From assembly GCA_012274165.1 (NCBI GenBank), contig JAAPAA010000299.1:1-33101 (forward strand): 33,101 nucleotides of DNA, written 5' to 3'. The position numbers and the translations under genes were made by a program. Positions within the stretch are counted from its first letter, which is position 1. Each line of letters opens with the position of its first letter. The notes under the pieces were generated by a model. The model had not been told where the DNA came from and did not search any database. It saw only the letters and a list, made by a program, of their open reading frames with translations. Origin of the DNA: Thiobacillaceae bacterium. Lineage in GTDB: Bacteria > Pseudomonadota > Gammaproteobacteria > Burkholderiales > Thiobacillaceae. Of the stretch, positions 8,152 through 16,901 are shown one piece after another.

Positions 8152-9356
8152 TATTTGAGGCTCGAAAAGTCTACGACACCACCGCCTGCAGGCGCTTGCG
8201 CGGCCTCGGGCTGTGGGACGGTGAGGAACGGCGCCAGGGCTCCTGCATTGGGGTTGCTCAGGAGGGGCTGCACATTCTGGTTGTGCTGGCGGATGCGGTT
8301 CTCTGCGGTTTTGCGCGCCACTTTGGAGAGCGTCTGGATCTCTCCGATGGACATGCTGATGTCTCCAGAAGCCGCCTTCCGCAGAATCGCTCGCTCGCTC
8401 TCGGTGATCTGGCCTTGGCCCTTCATTTGGCTTGCTGCGTCCAACTCCAACTGCGCCATCGCTTGCATGGCTGCGCGGGTCTTCTCCAGGGTTTCCTTGG
8501 AGCTTTTCCCGTTCAATCCCAGTTGAGTACCAACCTGCATCAAAACCTGAGCTGGGGCCGTCAGAGGGCCGGCCATCACCTTCCCGCTGTTGATCGCTGC
8601 ATCCAGGTTGTTCAAGGTGCCAATCGTAGATTGCGCCCCTTTCGCGCCGGCCAGCGATGCATCCAGCTGGCTCCCTGCGCCCTTGGCGATCTCATTCAGG
8701 AACGACTTTTCAGTGTTGACGCTGATGTTGTTGCTTGTGCGCGCGGCGCCGGCCGAGGCCTTGCTGATCTCGTAGTTCTGGTACGCCTTGTTGGTCAAGA
8801 TGTTGCCTTGGGCATCCATCTGGAACGGCTTGTTGGGATTGGGGATAGCTCGGTTCGCGTTGTTTGGGTCAAACGGGTTGACACCCACGCCTTCCACAAA
8901 CTCCAGCTTGTCACGGGGCATAAGATCCCCATAATTTCGGCTCTGGGCGAATTTCGCAAGAGACTCAGGCGTGAACTTCGTCGGGTCGATCTTGTCCACA
9001 GGAATCTCTTTTTGCAGAGACTGCAAGAGCTGCATGCCACGCAGCGGATTGACGCCCATGACGGCGTTGGCATAGCCCTGCATGTCAAAGCTGCTCAGCG
9101 ATCCGCCGCCACCAGAGCGCAGGAACTGAGGCGCAAGCGCGCTCTCCTGGTCCTGCAGGTCCCAGGCCTTGGTCTGCTGGTCGCGCTGACGCTTTTGGAA
9201 CGACTGATCATCCGCAGCGCGCCGCGCCTCGTTTGAGTACTGCACAGCGCTCAGCAAGCCCGGTCCGAAGCGCTGCCCAGAGCCAGCTGCAGCCAGCAGA
9301 CCCAAACCCAACTGAGACTCGGGGCTGCTCAGGAAATCGAGAAGTCCAGCCATCAC
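8151..9356 (-). CDS. Internal virion / ejection-type protein
   Basis: 401 residues. Starts (GTG)MAGLLDFLSSPESQLGLGLLAAAGSGQRFGPGLL, a pattern seen at the start of podovirus internal proteins. A helical body follows (EKTRAAMQAMAQLELDAASQMKGQGQITESERAILRKAASGDISMS...), with a Pro/Ala-rich tail. The start is either GTG 9356 or ATG 9353; both overlap the previous stop. Likely co-packaged and ejected with DNA. Assignment rests on composition and gene order. Confidence 0.65.
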   Translation of the reverse strand: MMAGLLDFLSSPESQLGLGLLAAAGSGQRFGPGLLSAVQYSNEARRAADDQSFQKRQRDQQTKAWDLQDQESALAPQFLRSGGGGSLSSFDMQGYANAVMGVNPLRGMQLLQSLQKEIPVDKIDPTKFTPESLAKFAQSRNYGDLMPRDKLEFVEGVGVNPFDPNNANRAIPNPNKPFQMDAQGNILTNKAYQNYEISKASAGAARTSNNISVNTEKSFLNEIAKGAGSQLDASLAGAKGAQSTIGTLNNLDAAINSGKVMAGPLTAPAQVLMQVGTQLGLNGKSSKETLEKTRAAMQAMAQLELDAASQMKGQGQITESERAILRKAASGDISMSIGEIQTLSKVARKTAENRIRQHNQNVQPLLSNPNAGALAPFLTVPQPEAAQAPAGGGVVDFSSLK

Positions 9357-10162
9357 GCACCTCCGCCACCGAAGTCACCGTATTGATCACGCCTGAATTT
9401 GTCCTGCGCGTACTGTCGGCGCAGGTACTCCAGCTCGTCATCGCTCAGATTGCCTGTATTGCTCTCTGGCGCCTTGGGCTCAGGGATCGCACCGCTGGTC
9501 CATGGATTCAGCGCCTTGAAATCGATCTGCCCATAGGCCTCTCCAGGGTTCGTCCTCATCGTCGGGATCATGTCAGTCGGGCGCAGGCCGCTGGACTGCA
9601 TCCCCTGGCCTGTGCCCTGAGTCATGTCCTGGCCTCCGCCGCTCATCAGGCCTCCAGCACTACCCAGCGCACCAGAGATGCCCCCCAGAAGGCCACCGTT
9701 TGTCAGCGGCGAATAGCCTTGACCCGCCTGACCCAACAGACCAGCCAACGCGCCACCCTGACCACCGCCTGCAGCCTGCCCCATACCACCCATGCCAGGC
9801 GCCATGCCCGCGCCCATGCCGCGCTCTGGCTGCAGGAAACCGCCCAGCTCAGAACCAGCAGGCGCGCGCTGGTAGTTGCTGTTCATGAGCCTGTTGGACA
9901 GGGCCATCATGCCGGGCGCAATGCTCTGCCGGTAGTTGTCGAGGTCGCCGTAGAGGTTCTGGTAGCCGGTCTGCTGCAGCTGGTTCAGTGGGTTCTGCTT
10001 GTAGTACTCGCGCAGCTTCGTCGCGTCGCCAAGCACGTCCTTCAGGCCTTGCTGGGCTGGGCCCCACGGTTCGCGCGTCTGGCTTTGAGACTGACCGCCG
10101 CCGCTGTCACTGAACAGGCCGCCAACCAAGGCGCCGCCAATTTGTCCGATTGCACTTGGCAT
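9353..10162 (-). CDS. Glycine-rich virion protein
   Basis: 269 residues with a hydrophobic N-terminus (MPSAIGQIGGALVGGLFSD), a QTREPWGPAQQGLKDVLGDATKLREYY segment common in podovirus internal proteins, a long Gly/Met-rich middle and a charged tail (DDELEYLRRQYAQDKFRRDQYGDFGGGG). Probably part of the ejectosome or tail core. One base separates it from the upstream GNAT-like gene. Confidence 0.65.
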   Translation of the reverse strand: MPSAIGQIGGALVGGLFSDSGGGQSQSQTREPWGPAQQGLKDVLGDATKLREYYKQNPLNQLQQTGYQNLYGDLDNYRQSIAPGMMALSNRLMNSNYQRAPAGSELGGFLQPERGMGAGMAPGMGGMGQAAGGGQGGALAGLLGQAGQGYSPLTNGGLLGGISGALGSAGGLMSGGGQDMTQGTGQGMQSSGLRPTDMIPTMRTNPGEAYGQIDFKALNPWTSGAIPEPKAPESNTGNLSDDELEYLRRQYAQDKFRRDQYGDFGGGGA

Positions 10163-10163
10163 G

Positions 10164-10520
10164 TCAGAGGTCCTTTTCTACTGAAACTGATTTGATCCGG
10201 TAGCCGGGACGGCGGCGGGTCATCCCACGACGCACTTCGGCCACCACTTTCTTGCACCCAATGGACCGGCCCCAGGCCTCCATCTCGTCCACCAACTCGT
10301 TGTTGAATACGCCCGCGCTAGCCACCAGGTGCAGGACACGGCATGTCTTGCCGCCGATGACTTCGCTGATGGCCCAATAGCCCTGGTGCTCCCATAGCTG
10401 GGCAAGGTCCGCGCGGCAACGTTCCAACCACATCTCCGCGGTGTCCGTATGTGTGCGGCGGAATGCAGGTTCCAGGGCGACCGCAGCTTCGTCAGGCACG
10501 GTGCTCGGAATGAAGTGCAT
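10164..10520 (-). CDS. GNAT-fold protein resembling T7 gp13
   Basis: 118 residues. It has the layout of the small acetyltransferase-like protein of T7-type virions (gp13): WLERCRADLAQLWEHQGYWAISEVIGGKTCRVLHLVASAGVFNNELVDEMEAWGRSIGCKKVVAEVRRGMTRRRPGYR. That is a beta strand, a long helix, then the terminal V/R-GR-like strand of a GNAT fold. The canonical acetyl-CoA Q/RxxGxG/A loop is not evident, so it may be a structural rather than catalytic GNAT. It sits among ejection-type proteins. Confidence 0.7.
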   Translation of the reverse strand: MHFIPSTVPDEAAVALEPAFRRTHTDTAEMWLERCRADLAQLWEHQGYWAISEVIGGKTCRVLHLVASAGVFNNELVDEMEAWGRSIGCKKVVAEVRRGMTRRRPGYRIKSVSVEKDL

Positions 10521-11536
10521 TACGGTGTGCTCCAGAAACCGGTGCTAGGGCCCTTCAACCCCAGGCCGGACCCGCCACTACTGACGCCTCCGCCACCACT
10601 GCCAGAGCCCCACAGATTGCCGATCTGGCCGCCGAGTTGCGCGCCACCCAGAGCACCCAGCAAGGGATTCCCGTTCACATTGGAGGTGCCTGTAGACGTG
10701 CCAAAACCAGACCCTATCCCGTTGAACAGGTTGCTGAACTGGTTCAGGTAGTTGAGCGGGTTGTTCTGGATGTTGGTGCCAGCATTGATGCCCGTCTGGT
10801 TGTTGTTGAGCTGGTTCCAGGTGTTGTTTGCGAGGTTTGCACCCTGCAGTGCCCACTGGTTGTTGTCGTTGTTGATGCCTCGGTCGAGGTTGGCATAGCC
10901 CAACCCCAGGTTGCCCTGCCCAAGGTTGTAGCTGTTGGCCGCGTTGTAGTAGCCCAGGTCGTTATTGCGCCGGCCCAGGTCGTACTGCAGGCCGGTGTTG
11001 TAGCCGTTGCCGTACAGGTTGGTCAGGGCCGACCCGAGTTGGGCCTGCATGTCGTTCTGAGCGTTGGCTTCAATGACGCCCTGGCGCGAGCCGCCATACC
11101 CACCCGCTGCAATAGCCGAGGAGCCGATCCCCGGCAGCACGCGGTTGTTGAAGTTGTCCGTCATGTTCTTGGACAACGCATCTCCCATCTGGGAGAGATA
11201 GGGGTTCGTGCCTTGCGAGTAATAGGGCTGGTTGTTGCCCATCGAGCCGCTGAATGCCGTATTGCCACCCGCAACGCCTGCACCCCCCGCGGCTTGGCTA
11301 CCAGTGCCAGGCGCCATGTTGTTGCCAGTGCCGACACTGAACGACCCGCCACCGGCTGGTGCCCCGCCACCGCCGCCCGCGCCCCACGACGCAGGTCCGA
11401 CAACTTGGCCGCTGTCATAGAGCCTCTTCGTCGCCGAGTTGAAGAACGAGTCAAGCCCACTGAAATCAGGAGTCGGTGCAACCGGGGCATTCGGGTTGTA
11501 GCCCAGGATCCCCAACATGTCTTGAGTAGTCGCCAT
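10520..11536 (-). CDS. Asn/Gly-rich virion protein (tail or ejection component)
   Basis: 338 residues. The N-terminal third has flexible Gly/Ala linkers. The middle is a run of Asn/Tyr/Leu-rich repeats (for example YNLGQGNLGLGYANLDRGIN, NNTWNQLNNNQTGINAG) with a NPYLSQMGDALSKNM motif seen in podovirus virion proteins. The C-terminus is glycine-rich. It likely forms an extended structural element. Its TAA overlaps the next ATG (TAATG). Confidence 0.65.
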   Translation of the reverse strand: MATTQDMLGILGYNPNAPVAPTPDFSGLDSFFNSATKRLYDSGQVVGPASWGAGGGGGAPAGGGSFSVGTGNNMAPGTGSQAAGGAGVAGGNTAFSGSMGNNQPYYSQGTNPYLSQMGDALSKNMTDNFNNRVLPGIGSSAIAAGGYGGSRQGVIEANAQNDMQAQLGSALTNLYGNGYNTGLQYDLGRRNNDLGYYNAANSYNLGQGNLGLGYANLDRGINNDNNQWALQGANLANNTWNQLNNNQTGINAGTNIQNNPLNYLNQFSNLFNGIGSGFGTSTGTSNVNGNPLLGALGGAQLGGQIGNLWGSGSGGGGVSSGGSGLGLKGPSTGFWSTP

Positions 11537-11545
11537 CTGTTTCTC

Positions 11546-11791
11546 CTAGCCTAGAAATTTCCACGATCCGCCGCGATAGCAGTACACCCCCGGGCCAGAG
11601 CCAGGGTTCCAATCCACGCCGTCAGCCAACACCGTCATGCCAACGAACGTCTTGTTCGGTTCAACATGAATCTCTTGGAGCTGCAAAAAAGGAAACGGCC
11701 CGAGTTGGGCCGCTTGGATGTTCAGTAGCTCCTGCTGGAGCCAACCCGGGATGTCAGCCGGGCTCGGGGGAACGTTTCTTGGAGCGTACAT
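11546..11791 (-). CDS. Small conserved virion-region protein, 81 aa
   Basis: Starts MYAPRNVPPSPADIPGWLQQELLNIQAAQ and ends TVLADGVDWNPGSGPGVYCYRGGSWKFLG. This pattern (short helix, then 'DGxxWNPGSGxGxY...GGxW') is common in small proteins next to podovirus tail genes. Probably a minor tail or assembly protein. Coupled to the upstream gene by overlapping stop and start. Confidence 0.7.
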   Translation of the reverse strand: MYAPRNVPPSPADIPGWLQQELLNIQAAQLGPFPFLQLQEIHVEPNKTFVGMTVLADGVDWNPGSGPGVYCYRGGSWKFLG

Positions 11792-13329
11792 CAGTACCTC
11801 CCTGTGACGACGTAGTCAATGTCAAGCGACTGGAACCGCCAGGGCTGGTTGTCCAGGGACTGGATGCGCAGTCCGATGAAACGGCCATTGGCGAACGTGT
11901 CAATCTGGCCGTATGCACTTGCTCCGATGGTGTGAATCACTGGAGCTGACCATGCGATGGGCGATTCCATCGACATCTGACCACCTACCTGAATCTGCAC
12001 CTTCGTCCCCTGCGCACCCTGAGCACGGAACCGGATGCCACGAACAGTCTTTACAGTGTCAGGGCTGCCCAAGACAATGCCGGTCCGTTCCACAAGGCTC
12101 GTATAGCTCGATCCGTTGATCGTCCCCGTGATTTCCACGGCGTTGATGATCGGAGCCGATGCGCCAATCAACAGTCGCTCCTGGGCCGGAGACAGTGGAT
12201 CCTCATTCCACGCCTGAGCAGCATCCTGCCAAGCGTAGTTCTGCGACGCCCAGGTGTTCGTCGTGCCCGAGTCCAGCTGACCGATGGCGCCGCACGTCAC
12301 ATTGCGCAGGCTGCGGATGCTCCATGTGTTCTCTTCCCAGTTCCAGCAGGCCGCCAAGGTGCAAGCGGTTTTGCCGAGCTCAGGGAAGCACACCCATACC
12401 TCCTTCGTCGGAGGGTTCGCAACCACGAAAGCGCGCGTGCGATTCACCGAGTCAATCTGTGCGAACAGCCACTTGCGCAGCCGACCACTGATGATCGACT
12501 GCGGACCTTGTCCAGAATGGATGATCACGTCACCATGGGTCAGCACCACATGTCCAACTGGTGTCTGTGCAATGCAACCACGGGCCAGTGCACCAACAGC
12601 ACCCGGCAGGCGCTGCAACTGGAAGATGTCGGCGCCTCCCGTGGCCCGCATCGAATACATGCTGTTTTCCTTGTAGACAATGTTCATGTCTCCAAGAGGG
12701 AGCTGATCAACGAGCAAAGACGGCTCTTCTGCGATCTCCAATTCGCCTGCAAGTTTTGCCTTATTGGTCACATCCCATGTGGCTGGGACGGCGCCTGGCG
12801 CAGCAGCATCCGACCACTTGACCATGTGCCTGAACCGGCTGGCTCCCTTCGTGATATCCAATGCGACCAGGAAGTTCTTGAAAGGCCGCACCGAAGCAGC
12901 GCGCCACGTGCTGTCCCAACCCGGGAGAGCCAGCATCACGCCAGTACCAGCCCAATACCACGGCACGTCCTTGCTGTTGTTTGCTACAAGGACGCCATTG
13001 AGCACACCACCAGTCCAGCGATCATCAATCGCCCCGCTGGGAGCCGGAGATGGGGTGATCGTTGTGCGTGTCGTGCCGTCATCGGCATAGACAGCACCCA
13101 AGCCAGCGTGGATCCAGTAGCGTTTGCCGCCTTGGTAGTACGGCTGCAGCCAATACGGGATCGTCGTCGGCGTTGTGAAGACCTGCAGCTCGCCCTTCAT
13201 GCGCTCGACGCCGCCATCACGAAATCGCGTGTTGATGCCGTCAGACCATGCGTTAGTTGGCAACTCCTGGGACTGCACATCCTTGTTGATGCCCAGCTTC
13301 CCGAGATCCGTGAAAGTTTGGATGCTCAT
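11791..13329 (-). CDS. Tail hub / DNA-stabilisation-type structural protein
   Basis: 512 residues, beta-rich. Begins SIQTFTDLGKLGINKDVQSQELPTNAWSDGINTRFRDGGVERMKG and contains a CWNWEENTWSIRSL motif. This is the usual form of the large tail protein in P22-portal podoviruses, analogous in position to P22 gp10-type packaged-DNA stabilisation proteins. It would close the portal vertex and link to fibres. The equivalence to gp10 is an inference from gene order and size. Confidence 0.65.
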   Translation of the reverse strand: MSIQTFTDLGKLGINKDVQSQELPTNAWSDGINTRFRDGGVERMKGELQVFTTPTTIPYWLQPYYQGGKRYWIHAGLGAVYADDGTTRTTITPSPAPSGAIDDRWTGGVLNGVLVANNSKDVPWYWAGTGVMLALPGWDSTWRAASVRPFKNFLVALDITKGASRFRHMVKWSDAAAPGAVPATWDVTNKAKLAGELEIAEEPSLLVDQLPLGDMNIVYKENSMYSMRATGGADIFQLQRLPGAVGALARGCIAQTPVGHVVLTHGDVIIHSGQGPQSIISGRLRKWLFAQIDSVNRTRAFVVANPPTKEVWVCFPELGKTACTLAACWNWEENTWSIRSLRNVTCGAIGQLDSGTTNTWASQNYAWQDAAQAWNEDPLSPAQERLLIGASAPIINAVEITGTINGSSYTSLVERTGIVLGSPDTVKTVRGIRFRAQGAQGTKVQIQVGGQMSMESPIAWSAPVIHTIGASAYGQIDTFANGRFIGLRIQSLDNQPWRFQSLDIDYVVTGRY

Positions 13330-13850
13330 AGCGTCTTGGCGTATGCGAACAGCCCCGGCAGATCAGCGGAAATGCCGAGCGCATCGGCCAGTTGCAGCAC
13401 TGTCTGGCTGTCGTTCTCAATGGATTCAGCGCGCCAATCCACAAGTGCGCGGTATCTGGCGTCGTGATCAGGGATAGCATCGATAGCGGCCAGGATCGCG
13501 TCTTCCTTGATTCCTTTGAGGTCAAACAACGCAAGCAGGGCTTGGCGTTTTGTGACACGCACACGCGCTGCGTCCCTGGCTTCTTGCTCTGACCGAGCCT
13601 TGGCAGCGGCCACGGCCTGCAACTCCTCAGCGGACAACGGCACAACGGACCACTGCTGCCGCCACACGTCATCGATCTCGACAGGCTCGATCTCGACAGG
13701 CTTGTGCGTGTCAGCGTTGTGTGCAGGCATGTCCGATGGCTCTACGAGCGCATAGCACTCCAGGTTGTGAGCCATCATCGTCAATGGATGCCTTTCCTGT
13801 ATCTGAGAAATATTCAGCGGATATTCACCAGTTTCTTTATTCAAGTACAT
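13326..13850 (-). CDS. Tail-fibre-associated protein (assembly chaperone-like)
   Basis: 174 residues. N-terminal MYLNKETGEYPLNISQIQERHP, then ...DDVWRQQWSVVPLSAEELQAVAAAKARSEQEARDAARVRVTKRQALLALFD. The 'Y..T..YP' opening and the 'W...W.V.PLS.EE' hinge are typical of small proteins that follow fibre or adhesin genes and act in fibre assembly or carry the fibre tip. It lies directly after the adhesin gene, which supports this. Confidence 0.6.
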   Translation of the reverse strand: MYLNKETGEYPLNISQIQERHPLTMMAHNLECYALVEPSDMPAHNADTHKPVEIEPVEIDDVWRQQWSVVPLSAEELQAVAAAKARSEQEARDAARVRVTKRQALLALFDLKGIKEDAILAAIDAIPDHDARYRALVDWRAESIENDSQTVLQLADALGISADLPGLFAYAKTL

Positions 13851-13859
13851 ATTCGCACC

Positions 13860-14573
13860 TTAAATCACATCACCGAGCCGAGTACCTGTGACCAGCCAAG
13901 TTACATATGAATTTCCGTCAACGTAATAGCCTGCAGGCCCACCAGATGACGGCGTAGAGTAGCTGGGATTTGATGGGCCAGAAGGCTCAGCAGTGCCACT
14001 AGCTGTGCCAGTATCTCCAGAAACTCCAGCCGCGCCGACTGCGCCTCCATTGCCGCCACGACCACCAGTCGCAGAGTTGACGCCTGATATAGATCCAGTA
14101 GTTCCCTGGCTGCCAGAGCCTCCTGACGCTCGATATTCGTAAGCTGTCCCGTTATATACATACCCACCCCCAGCCCCACCTGATCCGCCCGAGCCGTTAC
14201 TACACGCAGAGTATGCGCAAATTTGCACATCACCGCCGTCACCACCGCCGCCGCCACCACCGAATATGGTGCCGTTATTCGTGACCGTGATCTTGCGGCG
14301 CGTGTATATGCCCGTACCTCCACGGGAGTTTCGACTACCGCCGTATCCACCAATTCTTCCATTATTTATGATAATGACAGATTCGTCCGGGAAATCATTA
14401 GGAATCACTAGAGCGCCGACATCTCCACCGGAGAGGACGTTAATTGTTATTTTCCCGTAGCCTAGCCATCCCTGAGCCCTAGCAAGTGCTAGAAGATCGG
14501 GATTAATGCTTAACCCTGAAAAGTTAAGTATTACACCTTGCCCACCAGAAGCCATTATCCAGCGCGCTGTCAT
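13860..14573 (-). CDS. Glycine-rich distal tail-fibre adhesin
   Basis: 237 residues. The N-terminal block (ITINVLSGGDVGALVIPNDFPDESVIIINNGRIGGYGGSRNSRGGTGIYTRRKITVTNNGTIFGGGGGGG) is the conserved beta-strand region of fibre-tip adhesins. It leads into glycine-rich runs (GGGGGGGDGG, GGSGGAGGG, GGSGSQG, GGRGGNGG) separated by variable segments, as in gp38-type receptor-binding tips that use polyglycine helices. The role would be host receptor recognition. It overlaps the tail-fibre gene by 4 bases. Confidence 0.8.
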   Translation of the reverse strand: MTARWIMASGGQGVILNFSGLSINPDLLALARAQGWLGYGKITINVLSGGDVGALVIPNDFPDESVIIINNGRIGGYGGSRNSRGGTGIYTRRKITVTNNGTIFGGGGGGGDGGDVQICAYSACSNGSGGSGGAGGGYVYNGTAYEYRASGGSGSQGTTGSISGVNSATGGRGGNGGAVGAAGVSGDTGTASGTAEPSGPSNPSYSTPSSGGPAGYYVDGNSYVTWLVTGTRLGDVI

Positions 14574-16051
14574 GGGTTGTGCACTCCTGCAATAAATCCG
14601 TCTATGTACGAACCTTCGGTGTTGAAGAAGGTCATCGTAAGTGTTTGTTCAGATGCGTATGTTGGAAATCCGGCGCCTGCAGGAAACCTGAAATTAGTGT
14701 TGAAACTTATGGGCCACGCCCCTCCCGAGAATTTCAAACGCAGTGTTATCTGATCACCCAGACCACGAAGAGCTCCCGTAAAGTACGTGTTGTACTGCAC
14801 TGTCAGCTGATGAATTGAGCCCTTTGATGGGTCAAGGTAGTAAACCTTCGCATCACCTGGTCCAACTCCGGTGTTTGTTGCATAGACTTTTTCACGAAAA
14901 TCAAGATCCGAAACGGCTCTTGCCCACGGATGCCACACACCGTCAACTTGGTATCTACGGAATTGTGTGCCCTGAGCAAGAGACCCCGACGCCATGGCGA
15001 ACGTCGCAGTCTGCACAGTACGGACTCCACCTCGATCCCACGTCTCCACTATCCACCCATGCACGGTCAAGCTACCTTGCATAGGCCAATCCGTGCCGCC
15101 CCCGGTAGTGGACTCAAAGAAGCCAACGGTCCCTTGCGGGGATGCAGACATGGGCGTCGCAGTGCTGTAATAAGCCACCGCACGCGGGACTACTTCCTGC
15201 GCTTGCGGAAACTGTTCCCCTGTGGCCCCCGCAGGACCCGACAGATACGAAGTCAGCACGTTGGACCATGACGCATTCGTGCCGTTCGTCGTGATGACCT
15301 TGCCAGCGTTGCCGGCCTGGCCGGGGAGAGCCGAGGACAAGGCTGTAGCGTTCACGAAATCTAGGCTTGCTGCAGCGCTTCCGGCTGAACCTGTTGCAGC
15401 TGTCGCAACGTTGACGGTCGCCCCTGTGAAGTTGTGCGTACCCGTGTAGATTTCGCCAGACTTGGAAGCCTTGGCATTGATCTGGGCCTGAATGTCGCTC
15501 GTCGCCGTTGCAAGGTAGCCCTGAATCGTTGGCGTCAGCGGGCCGATTGTTGTCGTGTTCGGGAAGGCATGAGTCCCGGTCCACACTTGGCCGCCAATGG
15601 CTCCCTTGGCGTTGATCTGAGCCTGAACACCAGAGGTAACGCCAACCATGCGGTTCAGCTCAGTTGTGGACGCAGTGATCGGGCCTGTGTAGTTCGGCAG
15701 ACGCGTGGCCCACTCGTTTTGCACAAACGCCGTCGATGCCGCTCCTGTGGTGCTGGTAGCCTGGGCTAGCGTCGGGACAGCAACGGAAACGCCGAAGACA
15801 TGGGGGCCACTCCAGTTTTGTCCAGTGATCGAGCCTTTGCTGTCGATCTGGCTTTGGATTGGCCCGTTAACGCCGACCAGATAGTTGATCTGCACGTCTG
15901 TGGCATTGATTGCGCCAGCCACGTTGGGGAGCGTTGTCTTGATGACCGTCTTGGTCACACGGATGTGGTCATCCCCTTCCGACACCATGTCGGAGGCCAG
16001 GGGCCACGCAGTGTTCAACTGCGAAGGATAGAGGGCGGTTTCTACAGACAT
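14570..16051 (-). CDS. Tail fibre with internal repeats
   Basis: 493 residues from the ATG at 16051, which overlaps the adaptor stop; longer starts would run inside the adaptor gene. The N-terminal region (MSVETALYPSQLNTAWPLASD...) would attach to the virion. The shaft has three copies of an 'I/VQ-Q-I-KG---G--W-GTH-F' unit (QSQIDSKGSITGQNW, QAQINAKGAIGGQVW, QAQINAKASKSGEIY). The C-terminal part (DWPMQGSLTVHGWIVETWDRGGVRTVQTA..., WHPWARAVS) resembles fibre tips and precedes the adhesin gene. Confidence 0.8.
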   Translation of the reverse strand: MSVETALYPSQLNTAWPLASDMVSEGDDHIRVTKTVIKTTLPNVAGAINATDVQINYLVGVNGPIQSQIDSKGSITGQNWSGPHVFGVSVAVPTLAQATSTTGAASTAFVQNEWATRLPNYTGPITASTTELNRMVGVTSGVQAQINAKGAIGGQVWTGTHAFPNTTTIGPLTPTIQGYLATATSDIQAQINAKASKSGEIYTGTHNFTGATVNVATAATGSAGSAAASLDFVNATALSSALPGQAGNAGKVITTNGTNASWSNVLTSYLSGPAGATGEQFPQAQEVVPRAVAYYSTATPMSASPQGTVGFFESTTGGGTDWPMQGSLTVHGWIVETWDRGGVRTVQTATFAMASGSLAQGTQFRRYQVDGVWHPWARAVSDLDFREKVYATNTGVGPGDAKVYYLDPSKGSIHQLTVQYNTYFTGALRGLGDQITLRLKFSGGAWPISFNTNFRFPAGAGFPTYASEQTLTMTFFNTEGSYIDGFIAGVHNP

Positions 16052-16692
16052 CAGTACCCCCTGAAGATGTTGAAGCGGCGCTTTTGGATCTGGCCGAATT
16101 CGGTGGCCAGCGGAACAAGCTTGTTGTTGCTCGCCTCTTGATTGCTGCAGCGCTGGATTGCGTCTCGGAACTTGGCGTCCCACTTCACAACGTTTTGGTC
16201 ATCGAACATGAAGTCGCCAGCCTCGCAAAGCGCGCCGAACAGATACACATCCGGGTAGTTCGTGAGGATGGTGTTGGTGGGGTTGCCGTCCGACAGATCA
16301 AACAGCTGGTGATAGCGGAACTGGATTGGATAGATTTGGTTTGCCGGGCAATGGAACCTTATGTTTGGACCATCCACAGCCCAATACAGCGGCCGGTTCG
16401 GGACGTTGTTGTATGGAAGTGATTCCGGCAGGAACTGGTCCAGTGCCTCAATCGGGTTGATGTCAGCGAGCCAGAGCTTGATAGGACTCTTGAAGTCTGC
16501 CGGCAGAGGGACGATGTCGCTGTTTGGCGTGGTTGCCAGAGGGACGGTCACTTCAAGGTTGATGATGTCCACCAGGCTCTTGATGCGGGTCTCAGCCAAG
16601 CTGATGAAGTCAGGGACACGGGCTGCCAGATCAGATCGCTTGAGCCATGCAGCGACAGCCGACTGCAACTCGCTGTATGTCGCGATGCTCAT
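16051..16692 (-). CDS. Head-tail adaptor protein
   Basis: 213 residues. Starts MSIATYSELQSAVAAWLKRSDLAARVPDFISLAETRIKSLV, the standard opening of the phage adaptor family found after coat genes in P22-portal podoviruses. Continues with VPLPADFKSP and IRFHCPANQIYPIQFRYHQLFDLSD, ending in a long helix. It would sit between portal and tail. The start overlaps the stop of the small upstream gene. Confidence 0.78.
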   Translation of the reverse strand: MSIATYSELQSAVAAWLKRSDLAARVPDFISLAETRIKSLVDIINLEVTVPLATTPNSDIVPLPADFKSPIKLWLADINPIEALDQFLPESLPYNNVPNRPLYWAVDGPNIRFHCPANQIYPIQFRYHQLFDLSDGNPTNTILTNYPDVYLFGALCEAGDFMFDDQNVVKWDAKFRDAIQRCSNQEASNNKLVPLATEFGQIQKRRFNIFRGY

Positions 16693-16859
16693 TGCTCGGC
16701 CTTCCTGGGGCGGCCACGCTTCTTCGGCTCTTGCACGTCTTCGCCAAGCGCAGAAAACCCTGCTGTGCGAGCGTCAGCCTCTTCATCGTCATTCAGGACG
16801 ATGCGCCACTCGCCCTCGACACCGCCCTTGCATAGACCTTTGGGGAATTCTTGGAACAT
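16689..16859 (-). CDS. Small basic-tailed virion-region protein, 56 aa
   Basis: Begins MFQEFPKGLCKGGVEGEWRI and ends EPKKRGRPRKAEQ, an AT-hook-like basic tail. Small proteins of this exact form (MFxxFPK...KKRGRPRK) commonly lie just after the coat gene in tailed phages; their role is unknown, perhaps DNA-contacting head completion. The stop overlaps the adaptor start and the start is 42 bases after the coat stop. Confidence 0.75.
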   Translation of the reverse strand: MFQEFPKGLCKGGVEGEWRIVLNDDEEADARTAGFSALGEDVQEPKKRGRPRKAEQ

Positions 16860-16875
16860 GCTTCCTCCACGAAGA

Positions 16876-16895
16876 AGACCCGCCGAAGCGGGGCC
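16876..16895 (-). terminator. UUCG-loop hairpin after the coat gene
   Basis: On the minus strand, CCCGC and GCGGG (16888-16892 with 16879-16883) enclose a TTCG loop, a very stable tetraloop hairpin, followed by TCTTCTTC. Lying directly downstream of the coat gene, it may partly terminate transcription or protect the 3' end of coat mRNA. The T-run is interrupted, so termination would be weak. Confidence 0.55.
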
Positions 16896-16901
16896 TCATG
16901 G

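Noticed and set aside
6961..8526. 521-codon open frame on the plus strand
   Set aside because: It lies antisense to the ejection-type proteins, which have clear starts and operon overlaps. Its composition (many Arg/His/Cys) is typical of a shadow frame in GC-rich DNA.
13860..16051. Diversity-generating retroelement target in the fibre genes
   Set aside because: No reverse transcriptase gene and no template/variable repeat pair was seen in the window.
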